Positions 38,301 to 50,300 of a DNA stretch of 64,000 nt are shown in pieces. The DNA is from Aradus depressus. Taxonomy: Eukaryota > Arthropoda > Insecta > Hemiptera > Aradidae. The translations under genes and the position numbers were made by a program. Location of the stretch: the NCBI GenBank assembly GCA_963662175.1, contig OY759215.1, forward strand, positions 23,301,079-23,365,078, read 5' to 3'. The first letter of the stretch is position 1, and every line of letters starts with the position of its first letter. The notes under the pieces are model-generated. The model was not told where the DNA came from and made no database searches. It was given only the letters and a program-made list of their open reading frames with translations.

Positions 38301-41300
38301 TTCTCTTCTTGAAGTTTTCTTTTTTCCTCTTTCTTTTCCAATTTCTTCTTCTTCTTTCTTTCTCGTCTACGAGCTGCCGCAGCTTTCTTACTTTCTTCCC
38401 TTGTTTTCTCCAAAAACAGCTCTTCCAAAAGAATACTAGCATTCTTGTTCGCTTTGGCTGCTTGCTGGTCTTTCGCTGCTCGGATGATTTTGGTACACTC
38501 CTGGCATTTCTCAAGAAGTTCCTGTTTCAAAAAAAAATGGTTTCATTATTTTTGTTTATAAATGGAGATGGATGGAAGGAAGGAAAAGGTTAGTAAAATT
38601 AATAGTGTCTTACCTTATCATTAACAGTGGAGATGTATCTAGTCATTTCTTGATCGCTAGGGAATTGCATAACATGGTTGACCATCCATTTGACGACTTT
38701 CACGTGACCTTTTCTAAATGCAGCCATCAAACAGGAAACCTGCCACACAAAGATATCAGAATGTAGTGTGGAATATCCTTCTTAAATTATATACATATAG
38801 CGAGAGAAATTGGCACTTAAAATAAAAATTTAGTACATTGAATTAGATACGTCAGGCTAAAAGACCTAAAATCGTCGTTCACTGCGTGTTAGGCACCTCA
38901 ATCCCAAACCGAAATCCGCCCTAGGGCAGCTAATGAAAAGGCGTGGCAAGACGATTGGAAAAACTGATAGAAACCTTTTGCACATCCTTGAAATTAGAGA
39001 CAGCAGCAATAAACTGGTTACATTCATACACATACATAGGAAAGGAGTTGCTGCTTGGATCCTCTAGTGGGTAGAGACAAGTCAGTATACTAAGAGAATT
39101 GAAGATATTTTAATGAAGATTCTACCAGGAGAATAACATGCTCAATAACATGCCTCCAAGTAGACAAAATTAAGTTATGAAAATATAATTTTTTGAAGAC
39201 CAAATACAAGAGAGTTTAACAAATACTAGCTGACAGCTTAATGCCCTCCACCAACATCTGAAAACCATATACCTATTGAAACAAAAGATGAGCATGAAAA
39301 ATGTTGTTTTCAGACCGATAATCGAGTTGAGGCCCACTCACTAATGCATTATGGCAATGATGTTAAAAAAGCATTGTTTAAATGATTTTTCACTTTACAA
39401 GGATAGGGTGGGTGTTACCTTGCGGTTGTCCTGAGAGTCGATGTCTGCACCTGCGTTATACAGAAGTTCCACTACAGCAAGATGGCCACCGTTAGCAGCT
39501 AACCACAATGGAGAGTTTCCCTTCTTATTTTTCACTTCCACTTGGGCCGTTCTATAAAAACAACTATTTATTGAGAAATAAACAGGGGAGTGGGCAAGAA
39601 ACTGTAATTTGGCGAGTTTTGACAGTCGTTGAAAGTCAAACAACCCGTATATCACAGAAATTAAGTGTACGAAATGAGTACTACATATTCTCGTTTTTTA
39701 TTCTTATTAATATTTTCATAATAACTTACACAATAAGCACAAAATATTTTAACGAATTAAAATTAAGAACGATGATATAGTGACTAGGGGCTCCGCCCAT
39801 GCTAACTTCTAATTTACATAATCATCAAGCGCAACCAAATGAAAAAAGAAAACAGTCCAAAATTGTTAGAAACTTACACAAAATAAGGAAAATATATATT
39901 TGGAGGCTTAGGGCATAATAAATTTAATAATACCGACATTATGTATGGCAAAAGCGAATAATAATTCAAAGACCTAGGAGGTATTCAGGCGGGAGGAGTA
40001 AGAGGTCAATGGAATTGTAAGGGGTAGTGAACATTTGACGTTCCAGAAACATCCTATGGCTACTTGCTCTCAACCAATAGAAAGAGCGAAACATTTGCAG
40101 GAGCTGGAGTGAAGAGGGGAATTTTAGAGAGGGATAAACATGGAAACATGTTTTGCACTCCTCAACTGAATTTAGGATTATTTAATTTATTCTTTTACTT
40201 ATGATATAGTCCTTTTTAGACGATTTGTACAAATTAAATTCCGAGACTTTGTGGGTTAAAAGAGTATTTTATAAGAGGGACTGTAGCTGCTTTGAACATC
40301 CACAAATTATCCGAGAGGTGTTTTACGTTTTTATTCTTTCCACAAAAAGGAGGAGTAGATATAAGGATTACACTGAACCATTCTGGGGCGTTACGTTATT
40401 ACTGTGTTATATTGATGAGTAAAACTCAAGAGCATAAAAAAAAAAAAAGATTAATTACGATGAGCGAGTAAGAAGTGAAAAGAAAGAGCGTGGCATTAAG
40501 GATTTAATATAATTTTTATGAGTAGCTTCCTACTGTTGGATAACGACGAAAAAGATAAGTATTTTGTCTGGGGATCTATTAAAATGAATAATAGAATAAT
40601 TATGCACAATTTTGTGAAAATCTCAGATCGGATGCGACATTTCAGATTTTGTGAAATTAAATGACCTCACTTTGCAAATATCTTACATTATTGACACTGA
40701 AGTTGCTATAATTCTGAATGGTTATTTATAAATGAAAGTTTTTTTTTTTTGTTTTTTTTTAAGAAAAAGTGCGAACCTGTTAAGAAGAAGCTCAACAAAT
40801 CGACAGTGGCCTTTGTCAGCAGCAATAGTAAGTGCGGTGTCTCTGGAGGAGGGTACAGGAGGAGCGTTCACATCAGCCCCCTTGTCTAAGAGGACCCGGC
40901 CCACCTCCACATAGCCACCACTGGCAGCCTCCATCAGCGGTGTTAGACCCGTCTGCAACAAATGAAATACATTCTTATAAACAGATCAAAGTGTATTAAT
41001 ACGAGGCTGTCTAACGTAGTACAAGACTGCAGTCCACTTCAAGCCCTAACCTTGAATTATAAACATATACAAATTGAGAGGTTTCATAAAAAATCGACAG
41101 TAGTACGTTTTTGCTATAAAAAAAGAAAAAAAGTTTATAATGGTTTCTGATCAACACCTGCTACGTTCTATTTTAAACTGCCCCGGATTTCTAGAAACAA
41201 GGCTATTAATTATGTCATTTTACATAAGGTACTTACAACAGCAATCTAATCGTCCAGGTCTCTGCTATGCCTTATAGATTTTTCAGAAAATATTTCTTTG

Positions 41301-44300
41301 AATGAAGCATGGCATACCTGTAAAGAGAAAAAAAAACATACCTTGGCTCTGTGTTCCACGTTGGCCCTTCGGTCGAGGAGAAGACTCACAACCTCGTGCC
41401 TTCCTTGAAAACAAGCAAGTGTCAGAGCTGTATTCCGGTTCGTTTCTATTTGAGCATTTATGTCTGAGCCCATATCCAGGAGCAATTTTACAGCCGCTAG
41501 AGAGACAAAGGAACGAAATCAATAAATATTTTATAAACGTAACATAATAATGTAAGTGGTGTAAAGGGGTGTTAGTGGACAAAACCTGAGAACTTAAGAC
41601 ATTTAATTTTTAAGGGGAAATTCATAATTATCCAAAACAAAACACCAAGAAAAAGTTGCAAAGCATTATTTAAAAAATAAACTTCAGTTCCAGGCTTTTT
41701 AAAGAAAAAAATAAGTTGAAAGATGTCCAGATGTTAAAAAAAATATATATCTAAAAACGCCCAGAGTAGACTCCCCAAGATTTCACCACTACGTACAGTG
41801 TTTCACCCACGTACGGGTACTCTGAAAGTAAATTAAACTGTACATAAGTTTGAAAAATAAAAAAAAGTCAAATATACTACTTGTGTTAATAACAAAATCT
41901 TTGAAGGCCCTAAGAAGACGGGAGGCTGGACGTGGGTATCTGGATAGGGTTGAGCACATCGCTCTTATAATCTTCTTCCATCATAATTTATGATCACATT
42001 GTTGCCGTTTAACGAGCGAAATATTTAACAAAGAGACCTTTTTTTTCATTATTTAATTCTTTACAACTTACAGTTTAGCTAAGTTTTATGGAACTTTTTT
42101 ATGAAATTATGGATAAGCATTAGTTTGGACAGATATTTAATAAAAGTTCTGAAAAACTACAAAAAGCAAGTATTTTCGAACTCATTAATATGTATTTTTA
42201 CAACAAACAGGGAATAAAAACATGTTCACATATTCAAGCCCCGGCTATATTTCATTTCTGCTTTGGATCATAAATATATAAGCATTTTTATCTTTCAGTA
42301 TTAAAAACACCCTGTGTAGCCGAATTTACACAACAGTAAACTTAATAGAATACTAAATTACCAGTATGGCCATTCATGGCAGCCAACATGAGAGGTGAGA
42401 TGCCCAGCTTACTGCCCGTTCTCGAGTTGATCTCAGCTCCGTTGGTGAGGAGCAGTTTGATGATGTTCACGTAGCCTCCAGAGGCGGCCAGGCTGAGAGG
42501 AGTATAGTCTGACACGTTTCGGTGCTCCTTGTTGGCGCCTTTCGACAGCAGCAACTCCACCACCTGAAATGTAACCAACTCACTAATAATTCCTATGGAA
42601 ATATATTTCAGGACCCTAGTTTCAGACAGTCGCTTGAGACAATCCCACATGACAAAGAGTATAGCCGAATAAGATCGTGGAAAGTGCACTATCTTAAAAT
42701 TAATCACGGGCTTAACAGCAGTTAGGCAATTATTTGTCTAGTACACAGTGCCTTATAAGTCGCATTCCGACATGACATTGAATCTACCTGCGAAATAACA
42801 ATTATTTTTCACATGAAATCAAATGTACTTACTTCATATCTGCCTCCTGAGCAGGCCAGAGAGAGAGGAGTGTCTTTAGTCCTCTCTGATTGTGCCTCCA
42901 TGTCTGCCGAGTGGTTCATCAGGATCTCGACCACCTTTTCATGGCCAGCTGTAGCAGCCAGGATCAGCGGAGTGAAACCCTTCTTGTCACGGTGTTCTGA
43001 CAACCAAAAATAGTTTTCATGAGAAAATTGTTAAGTTGAGGGTTTTCTCCTCACTTTTTGATTTTGACAAATTTTCTTTTCCATCATTAAGTACTATTGG
43101 AAATTTAGAGAAAAAAATTATGTGTTCCATAGTGCGGATTAGTTATTGTAACGAATAGAGTCACCCACATACTCAGAATTTGGAGGAAAGTGACAATATA
43201 TTTTTTTTACTAAATGACCTGTATACAAAAAAACCAGTCCTTATGGGGACAACCTGAGAAAATAATAAAAATCTGTACGATGTACTACTTCTTTATATTA
43301 CTCTTAAGAAATCACTTCTCAATATATCTGCCGTCTTATATACTTATTTTATAGAATCGTCCTTAATTAAATTTACTTATTTAACCACCAAGAGAATTAA
43401 TTATAATTATATTCGACTACAGAACTAATGCGTCTTATTAAGGGTGGGTTCTCTCCACTCCTATAACTCTTGACCTGCGTTTTAGCAATTAAAATCCTGG
43501 TTAATACCAATTCATTTTATGTTAATTTTCTCTACAATCACTAGTGCTTCAACTTCTGTATGGGAAATCCGATATTACTCGTGCTCTCTTCTACAGTTTC
43601 CTTTAATTTTTTTTAAATTACATTAAGGAGCAAACTGGATTTTGTCTACCAGTGCCAACAAGCACATTTTTTTTTTCTCGGATGCTCCGGTAAATCACCC
43701 GGCCCGCTCATCGTCGGGGAAAGAGGAAGTACATATATAAACTGTGGTTTTATTTACAGTATTGCTGTGGATGTCCGGGGGCGACAGCCTTTGGTCCATT
43801 ACGGGACAGACTGGCGCTCCCGGGTCCCCTTGAGTTGCGGCTGCCTGGTGGCGCCGAGAGAGCTAGAGATCGGTGGAGTGGGGCTGCTTCTACATCGCGG
43901 TCGCCGGGGGTAGAACTCGATCCTGGCCCGTCAATCGCCCCCGGCGCCGGGTCAAAAGGCCTTTTTCTGTTCCCGCCAGGTGACAAACCGGCCGAGCGCC
44001 GGGTAGTTCGACTCCGTCATCAACTCCGGCAGGATCAATCCCAGATACGATCCTGTCGCGCGGAGAAAAACTATGAACAATGTCCTTGAAACGCTCTGGT
44101 CTGTTCTGTCCACGTAGCTCGCCCTCCAAGGCGCCTCGCAAGGTCTCATCTATATCTGCTCTCAGGGGCAAATTGCGTCTACAGAAGTACGAGGCGACCG
44201 CCCCATCCAAGACCAAGTCTATGGGCGGAGCTCCCGCCAGCACCTGTATAACAAGCACATGTAACTTTTTTTTGTTTTGTTTTCACGTATAATTAAATGA

Positions 44301-47300
44301 CTAACCTATATTGGCGCCTCTAGAGAGGAGCAACTGGACAAGTTCCTCATGTCCACCGGCGCAGGCCAGGGTAAGGGCTGTATCGTTGTTGCTGTCCGTG
44401 GCCGAGTCAACATCCATACAGAAGGTTGGACCTCCGCCGGGGGATGCCTCAGCGTCTCCACAGCCTGCGTCAAAGAAAATATGTTGACAATAAAAGGGAA
44501 TGAACTTGGCAATATGTCTGAAAAACAATACTGGTTAAAATACTAAAATAGAGAGCTAATATTTTCCAAATACGTATTCGGTAAGCCGAAAATTGTTTCC
44601 CGGAAACTAAATACTTTCGGCAACATATTCTATAGATCATACCTTGACTGGTAGAGTCAGGGTGGAGGGGAGGGGCCTGGGTGGACTTCTGCTGCAACTG
44701 ATATCTGGCCTTCTTGCCCTTGGTGGTGACAGCTGCCGCAGGGACTGGAGGTACCTTCTTGGTCTCAGGGCCGGGCGAGGTCTGGGTCCCCGTCTGCACT
44801 TGGCCGCCTCCCTCCGCCCCTTTCACCCCTTTTGTGAGCAACCAAGCACATGCTAATTAGTAGCGCACACACAACTCATCCACAAATCAGGAGGCAAGAG
44901 TTGGATTATAAAAAAAAAAAACAAGGTTTAAGGTACAATCAAGGACCAGTCAAGACAAAATATTAACAATGAATTATCGGATTCCCGAATGAATACAAAT
45001 ATATCAAGAAACGAGATGTAAAAATTTAATGACATACACATACGTATTAAGGCCGCACTACGTAACTTCTCCATGTGCTTTCTGTTCACCAGTTCTCAAC
45101 GATTTTCGGCTCGGATATGTTATATAACATTGTTTTCTACATCAGAAGCCGAATAAAAAGAATCCCAAAATATAAAAGATTACAAACTTCAATATTTTTT
45201 CTAAGGAAACCAAAGCCTATTCAAAGGAACGCAGGGGCAACAGTCGCTGCATCCCTGTGGGGATTTGGGGGCGCCGGTAGCTCAGTGGTATGCGTGCTTG
45301 ACTTCTGAGCTCAAGGTCGTGGGTTCGTAGCCCGACCGAGGCCCTTAGTTTATTTTATCTGGGAGGTAAAATAAACTTAAGCACGCCGTCCTTCGGATGG
45401 GACGTTAAGCGATGGTCCCGAGCCTGTACGATGTCAGGTACTCGTTAAAGACCCCTACCCTAGATGAATAAAAATTTAGGGTAGGCAAAATTTAGGACTC
45501 CCACAGTAGAGTCGGGCTCATGTCCACCAGAGTGACGAAAGAGCGCTCTGGTAGTAGGCGATATGACCTCGTAGTTAAAGCCCGGGCATGAGTCATAAAA
45601 CCTAACCTAACCTAACCTGTGGGGAGTTCATCTCAGAAAGCAGATGAGCAATTTGTTACGGAAATACGGCCTTCAAGAGAAGAAATTTTTTTCTTGTTTT
45701 ATATATCTGAAAAAATTCTATAATAATGACGATTCCATTCATAAGATATACTGATGATGGGTGCATATTCGAAACGTCTGTGAACGGTTTCTAAGCATAA
45801 TTTATTATGCTGACAGATGGAACATAGGATGGGCGCCAAAAAATCATAATCGAAAAAATGGGATTTATATTTTTTAAAGAATTATTCAACAGTTAGTATA
45901 TAGTCTTTAACTTCTTATTTATTATAGACTTACAACTGCCAAGGCATCCAATCCGAAATCCTTCGTAAATAGTCAATGCTCCTTATCATGTCTCCAAAAA
46001 AAACCTTTTACGGACCTCAATTTCCTTATATCATTAATGAGGAATTCCGTACCTCCCTCAGTGATTACAATAATTCTCTTCACTCCGCCATTCTACCTCG
46101 AAATTCTGAAAGACGCTTTTAATGGCATAGAGTGACACCTTGGCAGTAACAACAGTGCAATGTTCCTCATTGTTTTACAGAGTGTCACCTTCGGATGGCT
46201 TCTCCCCTCATGTCATGAACTCAGGAGCTCATTTTCTAGTTGTGTACTTTTCACAAAAGTAAATCTATTTGAAAATAAAAAATCTAATTTAAGGAAAGGG
46301 AACAAAAATATAATTTTTAACCGAGAATACCAAATAGGATTTTTAAATGAAAAAAAAACAAATAGAAGAGAAGAATTTTATGGTATCGAACAAAATTCCC
46401 AGAGAATGAAAGAAGGGGGAAGGGGAGTGAATAGAAAAAATGTTAAAAATAATATAAGATGTCATTCAATTTTAAAAAAAACTGAAAAAGAGAAAATGAA
46501 AGAAAAAGAGAAAACGAAAAACTTATATAAAAAAATGTGACTCACTGGCAGGAGGGGCTGATTTGTTTTGTAACTTACAAGGCGGGGGGGCCTTGAGAAG
46601 AAGTTGAGGAGGGTATTGAGCAGAAGGAGGTGGGAGCTGTTGGTCATTTCTAGGAGGTCTTCCTTCCTTCAAAGGCTCGCCACCACAGGGCACCGGGTAA
46701 CCGACACCACCACCCTGAAACAGCACAATATGACGAGGTGATATCTCCTCGTCTGTCTCTCATCTTCCAATCCATGTATGATACACTGCTGCTTCAGAAA
46801 TAGTCTCCGCAAACATCAGTTGGACATTTGAATGGTATTGTATTCATTCAGAAGATTTAAAACAACATTATACAAAGAGCGGAATAATGTACCCAAGACT
46901 TGAAATTTTTAGGTAGCATTTTTCTATATCAGGAAATCGTATTCAACTCAAAATATGAAATTCTTTGCAACTCACATAAGATTATGTAAAGCGCTCAAAA
47001 ACAACTTGGTTGTAAAATTCCATAAAGAAATGTTCAAGACAGATCCAATTTTTTTTAAATAATAAATGAAAACAAAAATGACTGCTGCCAAGTGAGATCA
47101 TCTTTGAAGACTCCTACGGATCCTTTTCTTCACATGAACGGTGGGACGAATAAGGAAAAAAAGTAGGCATTCATATGGTTCTTAAAATTTTAAATAATTT
47201 TTGTTTTATTTAGTTATTTAACATTATTTTAAGATTAAATATGAGCAGGTCGGAGCTGCAGGGAATTTTCTCTAAACGTTGATATTTTTTATTGAACTTT

Positions 47301-50300
47301 AAAACTAATGATATGATTTTTCGCCAAAACTTCAAGAAACTAATGCGGAAAGAACTTTAAAAGGCTTCAGCTGAAACAAATCAATACATCGCACCCGTCG
47401 TAGAATAAAGTAACAACTCAAAATTGAATTTGTGGGGGAAATCAACATTAAAGTTTTTGTTCTACACTTTTGTCTACCTCCTCATTTAAACGCCACCACG
47501 AGTTTATTCCTCACAAAATGTGCGGACAAAAACTTATGTTGATTTCCCAACAAATTCAATTTTTGAGTTGTACCTTTATTCTACGACGGGTGCGGCATTA
47601 TAGGTGAAATATTAACTGAGATAATGGATGCTAAAATCTGAAAATATAATTTTCTCGATTGGTCGGATGGATTTATTATATTAACTCAAAGCAATCCTCG
47701 TAGAAACATGACAAATATAAATTTAGGGACAAACATTGTTTTCAAAACATAAAGAAAATAGAAATAAATGACAAAAAGATCACTTTAAATTAGGAGGAAA
47801 ATTTTTGTAATTCAACAAAGGACAATCTAGTATGAATATATTCGATAAATGTTTATTTACTGGGCGAATGCATTTAAGAAAAAAAATAAAGAAAAATACG
47901 GAAAAGTTATCCTTTTGTATACATTAAAAAAAGGTGAATTCTTCTGAACCATTAAAAAGGGTAGAACAAATAGGAAAAAAAGGGTCAGTTGGCAGACAAT
48001 TTTGTTGCTCAAGTGTCCTATGGATGGCTATTGAATAACAAATATATGCAAAAACTTACGTTTATAAAAGTAATATTTTTTAAATCAAATGTCTAATTTT
48101 TTTCCGTTTCGTCACAAAGCTCCTCCTCCCTAAATGCACAGCTGAGCTGTTAATTATTCTCTTCACTTGGCCTCATGTTTGTTCAAACATAACTCATTTT
48201 GCATTTAAGAGAAGTTTTAAGAACAAAACTACATACCAGTTGTGAGAGAGGAGGTGGTGGAGGGACAGTGGGAGGTGCAGCGGAGGCAGTGGCAGCCGCA
48301 GCACATAGATACTGGAGAGTGGCCCCCTGGTCGGAGGGGACCATCTGAAGAGTGCCATGGTCCCCAGGCACCACCTGGAAGGGAGGGCTGCCCCCGGGGG
48401 CGGCGGGCCCCATCAACTTGGAGGCAGCCTCCATCCCCGCCATGAAGGACGAGTTGTACCTCACCCGGTCCCCATCTCTGCCTACTGTAACAACACAATA
48501 ACAGATTGGAGCAACACACAAGACATCACAGTTTTCAATAAATTGTATTGATTGAGAAACATGAATCGAATGAATATAATGTAATTGCGATCTGATAATA
48601 TCTTTATGACAGATCGCCATATTATCCCGAGTATCATAAGATTGAGTGAAATATACTCATTAGGCTTACAATTCCATTATTTTTCAATTCCACTGTTTAC
48701 GTCGGTATTGCTTTGGTAGTGTTATTTTCGTTCCATAGAAAAATATGGAAAGGATCGGAAAAAAAATATGAGTAAAAATTCCGTGGGGGACCATCTGAAG
48801 AGTGCATATTGGGGACCAAAAATATGAGTACAAATTATTAGTAAAAAATAGAAATTATGTGGAAAAATTAAATGTAATGAAGCATACATTGCTTCATTCT
48901 ACAAAAATCTAAATTCAGTTTTCAAAAATGTCTAAAATGGTGGGTGGCAGTCAAGAATCTGAACAATCTCCAAAGATGTTTCAGGCAAAACTGACAAAGC
49001 ACTTGGAAAAAATAGGTTTCAACTAATGCAGGTGGAATATTAAATTAAAGATATTGGAAGCCTAGACTTGAATCTGGATTTAGTTATCCAAAATGTTCAA
49101 AATGGCGATCGTCAATAGCAATGCAGCATCTATAAAGAACCGTAAGCAGTATTGCCTACACGTGTCGACATGAGATAACATAGTAGTTTTAAAAACAGAG
49201 AAAAATACGGAGAAATTGAAAATTCTCCCCTGAAAATATGCGCAAAAAGTTCTTAATTTCTCCCTATGAAGACATGTAAATAGACCATGTTTTCCGCTAA
49301 TACATGTTTTTATTCTAGGTAGTGCTAGGGTAGGTAGTACATTTTGTTTTCACTATTTGTTAAGACTTTTGAAGTGATAAATAAATTACTACGTTTTTAT
49401 TTTTTTTCTGTTATGATTATAAAAATGCTTAGAATAACTAATAAACCAGTAAGTGTATAATATAAAACCAATAGCATACCACTAGTCATCTCCTCGAGAG
49501 CTAAAGCCTCTAGGGTGTCCGGGTCCAGTTTTCCTCCTTTAGCTAACTCAAAAAGGGCCTCCTCATCTGACAGAATGGGGCATCTTCTTTGGATCAGATC
49601 GCACTGGTTCACACCGTTCAACTGGATACAACAAATATAACGTTATTTCAACAATAATAATAATAATAATTTTTAAAAACGGAAGTTTTATATACGAAAT
49701 GTGAGTATATTTAAAAAATATTATTAATATACTTTTTCCCCAACCTTCGGTTCCGGGCGATACTAGCTTAAAGATGAAGTTTGCAAAATAGATCTTTACG
49801 AAGTCCAACGATTTTACACAAAGATTTTATCAAGAGTATTTAGCATATTTCATAGTCGACTAATCTAAATAGTAGGAATATTGGTTTACCTCTTGGCCCC
49901 GATCGTGATGAATAGGATGGAGGGGAGGGGGGTGAGGTGGAGGAGCCCCCTTGGGCCAGCCCTCAGGAGCTCCGCCCCCTAGTGGTGGGTACCCCACGAT
50001 CATCTCCGGTTCCGACTTGTAGGCCAGCTGTTTCAACTGTTGGATCGTCGAAGGATCGAAATACTGGCCCTGCTGCAGCGACGCTTGGAATGAAGCCATC
50101 TGCTTCCTCACCGTCTTACTCTCTTTTTTCCACGTTGGCTTCGCTTTTGGGCGGTCGCTAATTGCCGTCGCCTACAATATATGCATTTGTTAGCATTTTA
50201 AAAGAATCATTTTCGTTTAAGCTACCTAAAATATTATTTTGAAATTACAGACAATAGTTCAGAAATATTTTTGGAACTATACATTATATTAAGGTGTAGT

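Noticed and set aside
38144..38593. Plus-strand phenylalanine/leucine-rich frame of 149 codons
   Set aside because: Antisense shadow of the lysine/glutamate-rich mask exon m26.
43835..44089. Plus-strand frame over the GC-rich block
   Set aside because: Antisense of the LINE fragment; the minus-strand frame has the recognisable VLAGAPPIDL phrase.
45267..45340. Possible tRNA gene
   Set aside because: Internal promoter boxes are present, but the cloverleaf is imperfect and the unit is the head of a SINE with a duplication at both ends.
46160..46540. 126-codon lysine-rich plus-strand frame
   Set aside because: Low-complexity A-rich intron sequence with no recognisable domain.
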